NCBI RefSeq assembly: GCF_026626665.1
Contig: NZ_JAPNKE010000002.1
Coordinates: 2,915,204 to 2,979,203 of the forward strand
From: Nannocystis pusilla
Lineage (GTDB): Bacteria; Myxococcota_A; Polyangia; Nannocystales; Nannocystaceae
DNA length: 64,000 nt
Direction of reading: 5' to 3'
Positions 31,063-39,922 of this stretch are shown piece after piece (the first letter of the stretch is position 1; each line of letters opens with the position of its first letter). The position numbers and the translations under genes were made by a program. A model generated the notes under the pieces. The model was not told where the DNA came from. It made no database searches and saw nothing but the letters and a program-made list of their open reading frames with translations.

Positions 31063-34000
31063 TCACTGCGCGTCACCCTCATCCTCGTCCTCGTCGACGT
31101 CGCCGAGCTCGCGCGCCCCGAGGCCTTCGCCGGTGTTGAGGAACAACCCGCCGGCCTCGTCTTCGTCGCTGTCCGATCGGACAGGTTTGCTCTCATCATC
31201 CTCGGTGTCCGACGCCTCGACGTCCGCCGCCGCTTCGCCCTCGTTCGCGCCGCTCGCCTGACTGTCCGCGAGGACATCGTCGGGCTCCGCGGCTGCGCCT
31301 GAGTACGCCTCGGTCGTCCGCCCAGACTCGGCTTCGCTGTCGAAGGCGCCGAGACGCTCTCCGGGGGAATCGTCCGCGGCGCCATCCTCGCCCGCTGCCG
31401 TCGACGCCCCGAGCTCGCCGGTCGCCGAGCTGTCCCCGAGGACATCCTCCACGACCTCGTCCCGGAGCGCGACCTCGACCCCGTTCGCCAGCGAGCTGTC
31501 CCCGGGGACATCTTCCGCAGTCGCCTCATCATCCGCCGCCAGAGGCTCCGTCGCCGCGACTCCGCCCTCCGAGTCGGCCTCGAGGACATCTTCTGCTTCA
31601 TCCCCGTCCGCGCTCGTCGACTCCGTCGCCGCGGCTCCGCCCATCAAGCTGGCTTCGAGGACATCTTCTGTTTCATCCCCGGCCGCGCTCGTCGACTCCG
31701 TCGCCGCGGCTCCGCCCACCAAGCTGGCCTCGAGGACATCTTCCGTTTCGTCCTCAGCCGCAACCGTCGACTCGGCCTCGCCGGGAGTCAAGCCGTCATC
31801 GACGCCATCTTCCGCAGCCTCGCCCCCCGCCGAGAGAGCAGGCTCCGTGGCCTGGATCCCGTCAGCCGCCGAGTTGTCTTCGAGAACTCGCTCTTCCGCC
31901 GAGCTCGTCGGCTCCGAAGCCTCGAACCCGTCGGCCGCCAAGCTCTCTTCGAGACCTTGTTCTGCCGCCGAATCAGTCGGCTCCGTGGCCTCAACTTCGT
32001 CGGCCGCCAGGTTCTCATCGACCCCCGCCGCCGAGCTCGCCGTCTCGGAGGCCTCGCGCCCGAGGGCCGTCAAGCCCGCTCCAAGGGCTCGTGCTTCCGC
32101 CGGCTCGGACGCCTCGTTCTCTTCAGCCGCGGGCCTGTCCTCGAGGGCATTTACATCCCCGGTCGCTGCCGGAGACTCCGCTACCTCGGAACCCCTCGAC
32201 GCCGACCTGTCCCCGAGGACATCGCCTGCAGCTTCGTCCCCGGCCGCTGCCGGCGGCAACGCCGCGCTGGCAGCCAGCACGGCGGCATCCGCGTCGACCC
32301 GACCGTCGTCCACCCCATGAGCAAGCGTGCCGGGGACTTCCGCCTCACCCGCGCCGCTCGCCGTGTCCTCCGTTCGTGCCGACTCGAGGCCGCCCGATGT
32401 CTCGGCGAGACCGTCCACATCGGCATGCGAAGAATCCTGCCGGACATCCTCAGTCGACAGCGCTGCACGTGGCCTCTCGCCGGACTCGACGGCAGCTTCC
32501 ACGAGCACGCTGCTCGGAGCGTCATCCTCACCCAGCGGCCACCCGGCGCCCGCCGCCGCGTCGACCTCGCTCGAACGAGCGTCCTCCCTCGACGACCCAG
32601 CGCCATCCGCCTGGCGCTCCGGTGCTCCTGCCTGAACGGCTGGCAAGAACGCCTCGTCACGCCCCTCGAGGCCCTCCGGCTCCTCGCCCCACGACGCCGA
32701 AAGCTCCGGCTCGCTCTCTGCGTCGTCGACATCCGCAAGGCCTCGCTCGTCGTCGCGGCCCGCCACGACACCGGCGCTCTCGGACTCGTCGCCTTCGTCG
32801 TGACGCTCTGACGACGGCTCGCCCTCCGGCGAATCTTCGAACTCGCGGCGAACTGTCGACGCCACCTCGAGAACATCCTCGTCCTCGTCCCAGCTGCTGC
32901 GTGCGTCCGATGTGCCTCCGACGACCCCTTCGTCCCCGAGCGCGTCGTCGAGAATTCCGCCGTCCGCCGCGACGCCGACGGCCTCCCCTTCGCGCTCGCT
33001 CGAGTGCGACGGCACCTCGGAGTCCGCCTCCGACCTGTCCTCGACGACATCCTCGGCGTCCCGCGCCTCTTCACCCGCGGCAGCCGCCTCGCGGGCATCC
33101 TCGGCGTCCGGCCCTTCGTTCTCCCACCTGTCCTCCAGGACACTCTCGGATCTCGGCGTCGCGTCACTCGCGTCCGCCTCCGACCCGCCCTCAAGAACAT
33201 CCTCGGCTCCGACGCCCGCGTCCTCGCGCAGCGCCGCCATGTCCTCGAGGACATCCTCGCGCTGCCCTGACTCGTCAGCCACGCGCGCCGCCGGCTCTTC
33301 CTCGCCCGAACGCCGGCCCCACCGCGGCCCCTCGTGCTCGCGCGGCACCTCGGCGCTCGTCCCTTCGACGATCACCAGCCGCCCCTCCGGCTCGTCGTCG
33401 AAGCCCTCGTCCCTGTCCTCGAGGACATCCGTGCGGGCGGCCCGGCCCTCGCTCCGGGTGCGCCGTGGCGCCGGGCGCGGCTCGTCGTCGTACTCGCTGG
33501 CGGGGTCGTTCGCCGCCACGTTTTCGCCCTCGTCGGAGTAACCGACCACCGGCTCCTCGGGCTCTTGCACCGACGCCAGCGCCTCGGCGAGCAGCGCCGC
33601 CTCCTCGACCGCGTCGAGCTCGGCCTCGCTCGGGCGCTTCGGGGCGCTCGGCGCCGGGCTCTCGCCCTCTTTCGGCTTCGGCGCGCCGAAGCTCGCGTCC
33701 TCGTCGTAGTCGGCCAGCGCCTGCTGCGTCTCCTGGGCCGACGCGCGGCGGTAGATCCGGATCGCCGTGCTGTCGACCGGCTGCTGCACCCCCGCGACCC
33801 CGAGCTTGACCATCTCGAGGATCGACATCAGCGTCACCACGAGCATCGCCCGCAGCTCGCGCTCGCTGTTCCACGTGCGGTTCAAGAACAGCTCTTCGAA
33901 CTCGAAGTGCGGCTTCTCGTCGAGGATCAGCGCCAGCTGCTTGATCCGCTGGGCCACCGTCACCGCCTCGATCTGCACCTCGTGCGTCGACTTCACCTTC

Positions 34001-34548
34001 GCGCGCGTGAGCACGCGGTAGTACGCCTCCGCGAGGTTGAACAGCGACACCGGCGCGAGGCCCGGGTCGATCGGCGGCATCACCAGCTCGGCGCCGCGGG
34101 CGAACACGTCGCGCCCCGACACCGGCAGCGAGTCGAGCTCCGCCGCGGCCTGCTTGAACCGCTCGTACTCGACCAGCCGGCGGATCAGCGCCTCGCGCGG
34201 GTCCTCGCCCTCCTCCTCCTCGCTCTGGCCCGCCTCGCCGGCGCGCGGCTCGGGCGGCAGCAGCTCGCGGCTCTTGAGGTACGCCAGCGTCGCCGCCATC
34301 ACCAAATAGTCGCCGGCGATCTCGAGGTCGAGCTGGCGCATCACGTCGAGGTACGCGAGGTACTTCTCTGCGACGAACGAGATCGGGATGTCGAGGATGT
34401 CGAGCTCGTGCTTGCGCACCAGGTGCAGCAGCAGGTCGAGCGGGCCCTCGAACACCTCGAGCTCGACCGAATAGATCGGGCTCGCGGCGCCCTTGCGCTC
34501 GCGCGGACGAGGGCCGCCCTCGCCGAGGCCGGTGCTTCCCTGCTCCAT
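31063..34548 (-). CDS. Kleisin ScpA with about 870-residue acidic tail
   Basis: ScpA is the kleisin that bridges the SMC heads. The N-terminal 290 residues are a normal ScpA: YSVELEVFEGPLDLLLHLVRKHELDILDIPI, EIAGDYLVMAATLAYLKSRELLP, and a C-terminal winged-helix region (ELRAMLVVTLMSILEMVKLG). After it, the frame stays open for about 870 residues of Asp/Glu/Ser/Ala-rich sequence with motifs such as EDVLEDRSE and TEDVLEAS-GGAAATESTS. These contain many GAGGACAT-type repeat units. The total is about 1161 residues against about 250 for the family. Start is ATG 34548. A codon-biased, long, uninterrupted frame argues that the tail is translated. Confidence 0.9.
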   Translation of the reverse strand: MEQGSTGLGEGGPRPRERKGAASPIYSVELEVFEGPLDLLLHLVRKHELDILDIPISFVAEKYLAYLDVMRQLDLEIAGDYLVMAATLAYLKSRELLPPEPRAGEAGQSEEEEGEDPREALIRRLVEYERFKQAAAELDSLPVSGRDVFARGAELVMPPIDPGLAPVSLFNLAEAYYRVLTRAKVKSTHEVQIEAVTVAQRIKQLALILDEKPHFEFEELFLNRTWNSERELRAMLVVTLMSILEMVKLGVAGVQQPVDSTAIRIYRRASAQETQQALADYDEDASFGAPKPKEGESPAPSAPKRPSEAELDAVEEAALLAEALASVQEPEEPVVGYSDEGENVAANDPASEYDDEPRPAPRRTRSEGRAARTDVLEDRDEGFDDEPEGRLVIVEGTSAEVPREHEGPRWGRRSGEEEPAARVADESGQREDVLEDMAALREDAGVGAEDVLEGGSEADASDATPRSESVLEDRWENEGPDAEDAREAAAAGEEARDAEDVVEDRSEADSEVPSHSSEREGEAVGVAADGGILDDALGDEGVVGGTSDARSSWDEDEDVLEVASTVRREFEDSPEGEPSSERHDEGDESESAGVVAGRDDERGLADVDDAESEPELSASWGEEPEGLEGRDEAFLPAVQAGAPERQADGAGSSREDARSSEVDAAAGAGWPLGEDDAPSSVLVEAAVESGERPRAALSTEDVRQDSSHADVDGLAETSGGLESARTEDTASGAGEAEVPGTLAHGVDDGRVDADAAVLAASAALPPAAAGDEAAGDVLGDRSASRGSEVAESPAATGDVNALEDRPAAEENEASEPAEARALGAGLTALGREASETASSAAGVDENLAADEVEATEPTDSAAEQGLEESLAADGFEASEPTSSAEERVLEDNSAADGIQATEPALSAGGEAAEDGVDDGLTPGEAESTVAAEDETEDVLEASLVGGAAATESTSAAGDETEDVLEASLMGGAAATESTSADGDEAEDVLEADSEGGVAATEPLAADDEATAEDVPGDSSLANGVEVALRDEVVEDVLGDSSATGELGASTAAGEDGAADDSPGERLGAFDSEAESGRTTEAYSGAAAEPDDVLADSQASGANEGEAAADVEASDTEDDESKPVRSDSDEDEAGGLFLNTGEGLGARELGDVDEDEDEGDAQ

Positions 34549-34577
34549 CGCCCGTTCCCGCTCGCTCACGCCCCGCT

Positions 34578-35312
34578 TCAGCGCCCCAGCAGGCCGGCGT
34601 AGGCGGTGAGCCAGCGGACGTCGACCAGCGCCATGCTCTTGAACGCGAGCCGCATCACCGGTTCGAAGATGACGGCCAGCGCCGGCGACAGCAGCAGCGC
34701 CAGCAGGATGGCCCAGCCCCACTTCGCCAGGAAGTCGTCGATCGCCTGCGCGCGCGACGGGAGCAGCCACGCCAGCACCTTGCCGCCGTCGAGCGGGTGC
34801 ACCGGCAGCAGGTTGAACACCGCCAGCGTGATGTTCATGATGAAGAACAGGCCGAGCACGCCGAACAGGCTCGCGTGCGCCTCGGGCGAGATTCCGCCGG
34901 CCACCAGGCCCCAGGCCACCAGCGCCACCAGCAGCGCCTGCAGTACGTTCGACAGCGGGCCCGCGAACGCGACCAGCGCCATCCCGCCGCGCATGCTCAC
35001 CTTGCGGTTGTAGTAGCGCGGCTGGGTGTTGACCGGGCGGCCCCAGCCGAACAGCGGCGCGCGCGTCAGCCCCGCGAACAGCGGCAGCGCGATGGTGCCG
35101 ATCGGGTCGGCGTGCGCCAGCGGGTTCAACGTCAGGCGACCCTCGCGCCCCGGCGTCGGGTCGCCCAGGCGGTCCGCCGTGTACGCGTGGGCGAACTCGT
35201 GGACCGCGGTGGCAAGGACCAGGCAGACGACGAAGACGAGCATGCGCCGGACGTCGGCGGCCTGGACGCCGAGCAAGCCGAGCACAGCGATTTGGGAGAG
35301 AGCGCGATCCAC
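34578..35312 (-). CDS. Site-2 protease family M50 membrane metalloprotease
   Basis: A 244-residue integral membrane protease of the short M50/YwhC-like group. The zinc motif is HEFAH in helix 2 (AVHEFAHAYTADRLGDPTP) and the third ligand is in HPLDGGKVLAWL. GAVAFAGPLSNVL-like sequence lies between. About six membrane segments are visible. It is first gene of the M50-scpA-scpB-rluB run, an order seen in many bacteria. It likely cleaves membrane-embedded substrates at the inner membrane. Start ATG 35312. Confidence 0.92.
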   Translation of the reverse strand: MDRALSQIAVLGLLGVQAADVRRMLVFVVCLVLATAVHEFAHAYTADRLGDPTPGREGRLTLNPLAHADPIGTIALPLFAGLTRAPLFGWGRPVNTQPRYYNRKVSMRGGMALVAFAGPLSNVLQALLVALVAWGLVAGGISPEAHASLFGVLGLFFIMNITLAVFNLLPVHPLDGGKVLAWLLPSRAQAIDDFLAKWGWAILLALLLSPALAVIFEPVMRLAFKSMALVDVRWLTAYAGLLGR

Positions 35313-35484
35313 GGCGAGACGCCCGCACGAGCGGGACCGGGCAAATACCGCCCGCGCCCGCCCGAGTCAAACCTGGGGCCCCCGCGCTCGCAGACCCGGC
35401 CCCCGGGCGGCGTGAGCCGGCGCAAATCCGGCCCCGCCGACCCCGTCCGCGCCCGCCGACGCGGATCACGGATGACCGATCGAA

Positions 35485-35516
35485 CATGCCCGTTCGACCA
35501 TGTCTCTCGCGCCATG
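35485..35516. repeat. 14-bp phased CATG array (short)
   Basis: Cores at 35485, 35499 and 35513 are exactly 14 bp apart. The array lies in the 266-bp gap between the xerD stop and the M50 protease start. Confidence 0.75.
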
Positions 35517-35524
35517 CGAAGCCC

Positions 35525-35618
35525 GGCGACGGTCACGCCCGCGGGGCGCCGCTCACGACGCTCGCGCAGGGGCGACGGTCACGCCCGCGGGTGGTGCCGC
35601 TTGTGACGCTCGCGCAGG
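35525..35618. repeat. Partial duplication of the xerD 3' end
   Basis: The segment 35525-35570 closely repeats 35571-35618: both read GGCGACGGTCACGCCCGCGG, then a CCGCT stretch, then GACGCTCGCGCAGG, with a few changes. The second copy is the last codons of xerD. It looks like a tandem duplication of the gene end that has since diverged. Confidence 0.75.
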
Positions 35619-36577
35619 TGGTCGCGCGTGACGTGCGTGTAGATTTCGGTGGTCCCGATGTCGGCGTGGCCGAGCAGCGCCTGGACCGCGCGCAGGTCGG
35701 CGCCGCCCTCGAGCAAGTGCGTCGCGAAGCTGTGCCGCAGCTTGTGCGGCGAGATCGGGCGCGTGACCCCGATCGCCAGCGCGTACTCCCGCAGCTTGAG
35801 GAAGAAGCCCTGCCGCGACAGGCGCCCGCCGCGGTGGTTGACGAACACCCAGCGCACCGTCCCGCGCACGAGCTCCGGCCGGCCGCTCGTCAGCCACGCC
35901 TGCAGCGCGGCGATGGCCGGCGAGCCGAGCGGCACCAGCCGCTGCTTGTCGCCCTTGCCGGTGAGCCGGACGATCGCCTGGTCGAGGTAGAGCCGGTCGA
36001 GGGTGAGGTCGAGGGCCTCGGAGATCCGGCAACCTGTCGCATAGAGCAGCTCGAGCAGGGCCGTGTCGCGCAGCGCGAGAGGGCCGTCCTGCCCCGGCGC
36101 GGCCAGCAAGGCCTCGACCTCGCCGCGACTCAGCAGCTCCGGCAGTCGCTTGGGCAGCTTGGGCAGCCGCAGCGCCTGCGCCGGGTCGATGTCGAGCCGA
36201 CCCTCCTCGCGCAGGAAGCGGAACAGCCCGCGCACCGCGGTCAGCCGCCGGGCCTGGCTGCGCGGCGACAGCCCCGCCTGCGACAGGCCGACGGCGAACC
36301 GCAGCAGCAACGCCGGCGTCACCGCGCCCAGCGCCGCGACGCCGGCCGCCTCGGCGTGGCCCGCGAACGCCGCGAGGTCGCCCGTGTACGCCAGCAGCGA
36401 GTTGGGCCGCAGCCGCCGCTCGACCTTCAGGTGCTCGAGGTAGTCCTCGATCGCCCGCGCCAGCGTCGCCGCGTTCGCCTGGCGCTTCGGACCTGTCCCT
36501 TCGGACCTGCTCGAAGGGCCAGCGCCGGCCGCCCCGCCGCGAGCCCTGCCGGGCCCGGCGCGGCGGCCTGGGGTCAA
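35579..36577 (-). CDS. Tyrosine recombinase XerD/XerC-type
   Basis: A site-specific recombinase. In its 332-residue frame the catalytic residues are Arg184 (GCRISE), Lys209 (GKGDKQR), His278 and Arg281 (HKLRHSFAT), His304 (LLGHADIGTTEIYTHV) and Tyr313. The N-terminal SAM-like domain starts near residue 40. Chromosome dimer resolution is the likely role, but no dif site was recognised. The first 35 residues include a repeat-derived SRSEGTGPKRQ. The start is TTG 36577, overlapping the preceding stop as TTGA; a start inside the N-terminal stretch is possible. The length is within the XerD range without this stretch. Confidence 0.88.
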   Translation of the reverse strand: MTPGRRAGPGRARGGAAGAGPSSRSEGTGPKRQANAATLARAIEDYLEHLKVERRLRPNSLLAYTGDLAAFAGHAEAAGVAALGAVTPALLLRFAVGLSQAGLSPRSQARRLTAVRGLFRFLREEGRLDIDPAQALRLPKLPKRLPELLSRGEVEALLAAPGQDGPLALRDTALLELLYATGCRISEALDLTLDRLYLDQAIVRLTGKGDKQRLVPLGSPAIAALQAWLTSGRPELVRGTVRWVFVNHRGGRLSRQGFFLKLREYALAIGVTRPISPHKLRHSFATHLLEGGADLRAVQALLGHADIGTTEIYTHVTRDHLRERHKRHHPRA

Positions 36578-36975
36578 CGCTCCTCCAGGCCGAGGGTCTC
36601 GCGCACGAGCTTGATGACCGCGGGGGCCTGGATGGGCTTGGTGATGTACGCGTTGGCGCCCAGCGCCAGCGCGCGCTGCCGGTCCTCGGCGGCCCCCTCG
36701 GTCGTGATGATGATGATCGGCACGTCCTGGTAGGTCTCGTCGGCGCGGAGGCGCTTGACGAGCTTCAGCCCGTCGAGGATGGGCATGTTGATGTCGGTGA
36801 TGATGATGTCGAACTTGGTGCCCGACAGGCGGCGGAGCGCGTCGACGCCGTCATCGGCCTCGACCACGCTGAGCTCCCGGATCCGCGACAACGCGAACAC
36901 GATCATCTTACGCATCGGCGGGCTGTCTTCGACCACCAACGCGTTGAGCCGGCGAGTTTGGGTGTCCTGGGTCAT
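36574..36975 (-). CDS. CheY-like response regulator
   Basis: A single receiver domain of 133 residues: acidic pocket VEDS (Glu16, Asp17), phosphoacceptor Asp61 (IITDINMP), Thr in IIITTEGA, and conserved Lys in YITKPIQ. There is no output domain. The start ATG 36975 overlaps the stop of the GAF gene as ATGA and has GGAG close by. It is the second stand-alone receiver of the cluster and presumably a phosphate acceptor of the CheA at 43849-46044. Confidence 0.93.
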   Translation of the reverse strand: MTQDTQTRRLNALVVEDSPPMRKMIVFALSRIRELSVVEADDGVDALRRLSGTKFDIIITDINMPILDGLKLVKRLRADETYQDVPIIIITTEGAAEDRQRALALGANAYITKPIQAPAVIKLVRETLGLEER

Positions 36976-37859
36976 GCTCCGAGGAGGTGTTCTACGGCCT
37001 GCCGCTGCAGCGCGACCGCCTTGGCGTGGGCCCGGATCCACGCCGACTCGATCGCGATGCCGGCGTGTTCGGAGATCATAGAAAGGAGGCTGTAGTCATT
37101 GTCCTCGAAGCCGGGCTTTTGCGCCAGAAAGGCTTCGAGGCGCAGGACAGCGACGAGGCGCCGCCCGCTGACCAGCGGAAGATACATGATCACGTCGTCC
37201 GAGGCGTATGCGGGATCTCCGCGAGACCACGGCCGTCCGCGCTGGACCATCTGCGCCGCGGGGCTCGCCTCGTCCATCTCGAGCTCGACGAGCTCGTTCA
37301 TCTCGCCGCCCTCGCGCGCGATCGGGAACAACACCCGCCGCTCTTCATCGACGAGATAGAGGGTAAAAGCCCCGACGCCGATGAAGTTGAGCAGGATCTC
37401 GGTGGTCGTCTGCAGCACGTCGCCGATAGTCCGCGACGCGTGGAACTGCAGCCCCGCGACGTACATCGACGCGAGGTGGTAGTTCTCGTCTTCGAGCTGC
37501 ACCAGCCGCTCGCGCAGCCGCGTCTCGGCGCCTGCCGAAGCGCCGCCCTCGCCCGCTCGCGCCTTTTCGAGCTCGACGATCCGCCCGATCAGGCCCTCCA
37601 TCACCGAGCCCGGGGTCAGCTCGGGCCGCGCCGGTCGATCGGGCTGCGCCTCGTTGAGCTCACTGCGCAGGCGTTCGTTCTCGGCGATGAGCTGACGGAC
37701 GAAGGCCTCTCCGCGCCCGAAGAATTCATGAAGAGCCGCGCGGGTCTTGTCGTGAAGGTCCCCCTGGCCGGCGTCCTGCGCACGCATCGGGGCGAAGATA
37801 TCACGGCTTTTGCCCTGATGGGCGCCCGCCGGCGACAGGTCCTGGGGGTGATTTCGCAT
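36972..37859 (-). CDS. Coiled-coil plus GAF domain protein
   Basis: A 295-residue soluble protein. Residues about 25-145 are helical and coiled-coil-like (ENERLRSELNEAQ, RLRERLVQLEDENYHLA). A GAF domain follows (about 150-270: TLYLVDEERRVLFPIA, DDVIMYLPLVSGRRLVAVLRLE). The start ATG 37859 has GGAG 6 nt upstream; an internal ATG at 37787 is possible. It sits between cheB and a CheY, so it may be a small-molecule or redox sensor feeding the pathway, or a coupling partner. The ligand is unknown. Confidence 0.75.
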   Translation of the reverse strand: MRNHPQDLSPAGAHQGKSRDIFAPMRAQDAGQGDLHDKTRAALHEFFGRGEAFVRQLIAENERLRSELNEAQPDRPARPELTPGSVMEGLIGRIVELEKARAGEGGASAGAETRLRERLVQLEDENYHLASMYVAGLQFHASRTIGDVLQTTTEILLNFIGVGAFTLYLVDEERRVLFPIAREGGEMNELVELEMDEASPAAQMVQRGRPWSRGDPAYASDDVIMYLPLVSGRRLVAVLRLEAFLAQKPGFEDNDYSLLSMISEHAGIAIESAWIRAHAKAVALQRQAVEHLLGA

Positions 37860-37929
37860 CACGAACTCCACCGCCGCGATCGCGGGCAGCCCGCGCCCGC
37901 CCGCAACCGGCCTCGGAACAGCCCCGGCG

Positions 37930-39051
37930 CTACGGCAGCAGCGGTTCCACCCGGGGTCGGCAGGCGTCTGCAAACCGCTGGATCGCCACCGGCAGCTCCT
38001 CGAGTGACAGCACGGAGTCGACCACGCCGGCGTCGATCGCGGCGGCCGGCATGCCCGGCATCACCGCCGTGTTCGGATCTTCGGCCAGCACCGTCGCCCC
38101 CAGGCGCTTGGCCAGCTCGGCCCCTTCGCGCCCGTCGCTGCCCATGCCGGTCAGGATCAGCGCGCAGAACCGCGGCCCGAACAGGTCGGACACCGTCTTG
38201 AACAGCAGGTCGCCCGACGGGACGATGGTCGCCCCGCTCCGCGGCGGCCGCACGCGCACCCGCGGACCGGTCGGCCCCGCGTCGATCTCGAGGTTCGCCG
38301 CGCCGGGGGCGATGTACACGATGCCCGCCTGCAATTCTTGCTGGTCGGTCGCCTCGCACACGTGGAACGAGCAGATCTTGTCGAGCCGCGCCGCGAACGC
38401 CCGGGTGAAGCGGGCCGGCATGTGCTGCGCCACGAGGATCGCGATCGGCAGCGTCACCGGCAGCGCACACAGCAGCTGCTGCAACGCGGGCGGACCGCCG
38501 GTCGAGGCCGCGATCCCCAGCACCCCGAGCGGCGGCCCGCGGCGCTTCTGCGGCTCGTAGCGGCCGCTGTCGAACGCCGGCACCTCGAGCGTCGTCCGCT
38601 CGCCGCGTTGCTCGGCCAGGTGCTGCGCGCGCTGCAGCAGGCGGACCACGCTGAGCCGCCGGACCACGCGCAGCTTGGCCAGCAGGTCCTCCTGGATCGT
38701 GCGCAGGTCGGGGCCGATGTGACGCCCCGGCTTGGCGATGAAGTCGAGCGCGCCGAGCTCGAGCGCGCGGAACACATGGTCGCGTTCGGCGTGGCCGCTG
38801 ACGACGATCACCGGCAGCGGCTTCTTGGCCATCAGCACCCGCAAGAACGCGAAGCCGTCCATCTCCGGCATCTCGAGGTCGAGGGTGATGACGTCGGGCT
38901 GGAGGTCGAACACCATGCGCAGCGCCTCCTTCCCGTTGGAGGCGCGGCCGATGACCTCGACGCCCGGATCGAGCTCGAGCATCGCGGCGATCGTCTGCCG
39001 GTTGTAGGCCGAGTCGTCGACTACCAGGGCGCGGAGCTTGTGACCGTCCAT
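37930..39051 (-). CDS. CheB methylesterase/glutamine deamidase
   Basis: A two-domain response regulator that demethylates chemoreceptors. The receiver domain has DD12-13, phosphoacceptor Asp58 (ITLDLEMPEMDGFAFL) and Lys in FIAKPG. The methylesterase domain has the catalytic Ser (GIAASTGGPPAL), His (VAQHMP) and Asp (TGMGSDGREG). Length 373 is typical. It lies 10 bp after cheR. Presence of CheB and CheR implies methylated receptors even though none is encoded in this window. Confidence 0.96.
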   Translation of the reverse strand: MDGHKLRALVVDDSAYNRQTIAAMLELDPGVEVIGRASNGKEALRMVFDLQPDVITLDLEMPEMDGFAFLRVLMAKKPLPVIVVSGHAERDHVFRALELGALDFIAKPGRHIGPDLRTIQEDLLAKLRVVRRLSVVRLLQRAQHLAEQRGERTTLEVPAFDSGRYEPQKRRGPPLGVLGIAASTGGPPALQQLLCALPVTLPIAILVAQHMPARFTRAFAARLDKICSFHVCEATDQQELQAGIVYIAPGAANLEIDAGPTGPRVRVRPPRSGATIVPSGDLLFKTVSDLFGPRFCALILTGMGSDGREGAELAKRLGATVLAEDPNTAVMPGMPAAAIDAGVVDSVLSLEELPVAIQRFADACRPRVEPLLP

Positions 39052-39061
39052 CGCAGTTCCT

Positions 39062-39922
39062 CTAACCCGGCTTGCGATACACGAGGTCGTTGCTGAGGTT
39101 CACGAGATCGAAGCGCCCTGGCACGCTGATCAGGCTCTCCGAGTGTCCGAGCAACAGGTAGCCTCCCGGCACCAGCGCGTCGTAGAACCCTTCGACCACG
39201 CGCCGCCTCGCCTGGCTCGATAAATACATCAGGACGTTGCGGCAGAAAATCGTGTCGATGGCGCCGAGCTCGCAGTAACGGGCGGTATCGAGGAGGTTGA
39301 GGTGGACGAAGGTGCACATCCGCCGCAGAGGCTCGACGACCCGCCACTGCCCGGTCGGGAGCGGCTCGAACCAGCGCTCCCGCCGCTCCTCCGGGGTCGT
39401 GCGAAAACTGCTCGGCCCGTAGATCCCCGCCTCCGCCGTCCGGACCCCGCGAAGGCTGATGTCGCTGCCGATCACCCGCGACCCCGGGCGGGCGTTCTCG
39501 GCCAGCAGCGAGGCGATCGTGTACGCCTCTTCGCCCGTCGAGCACCCGGCGCTCCACACGACCGGCGCCCCGGCCCCCCGCCGCCCGAGCAGGACCGGGA
39601 GGATCTCGCGCTGGAACGCGTCGAGCTGGAACTGCTCGCGGAACAGGTAGGTCTCGTGGGTCGTGACCCGCTCGATGCACTCGAGCAGCTCGGCCGACCC
39701 GCCGAGGTCGTAGCTCAAGTAGTGGTAGTACTCGAGATAGGATCCGAGAGACAGGTGGTCGAGCCGCGGCGCCAACCTGCGCTCGAGCAGGAACCCGGCG
39801 TCGCCGCCCAGCAGCACGCCGCAGTGGTCGAGGATCAGCTCCGCCAACAGCCGCGACTCCTCCGGCGTGATGCGCACGCGCACCGGGGGCTCGATCCCGC
39901 CGGGGGCAGTCCGACCGTTCAC
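39062..39922 (-). CDS. CheR protein-glutamate methyltransferase
   Basis: CheR methylates chemoreceptor glutamates using SAM. It has the N-terminal helical domain with ERVTTHETYLFRE, the SAM motif VVWSAGCSTGEEAYTIA, and IDTIFCRNVLMYL with GGYLLLGHSESL. The length of 286 is typical. The start is GTG 39922, overlapping the stop of the HEAT gene as GTGA. A longer upstream frame runs over the HEAT gene and is not coding. Confidence 0.95.
   Translation of the reverse strand: MNGRTAPGGIEPPVRVRITPEESRLLAELILDHCGVLLGGDAGFLLERRLAPRLDHLSLGSYLEYYHYLSYDLGGSAELLECIERVTTHETYLFREQFQLDAFQREILPVLLGRRGAGAPVVWSAGCSTGEEAYTIASLLAENARPGSRVIGSDISLRGVRTAEAGIYGPSSFRTTPEERRERWFEPLPTGQWRVVEPLRRMCTFVHLNLLDTARYCELGAIDTIFCRNVLMYLSSQARRRVVEGFYDALVPGGYLLLGHSESLISVPGRFDLVNLSNDLVYRKPG

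Noticed and set aside
31063..35487. A single minus-strand frame of 1474 codons upstream of scpA
   Set aside because: The part above 34548 overlaps the M50 protease gene in another frame and is Arg/Pro-rich; the scpA start is taken at 34548.
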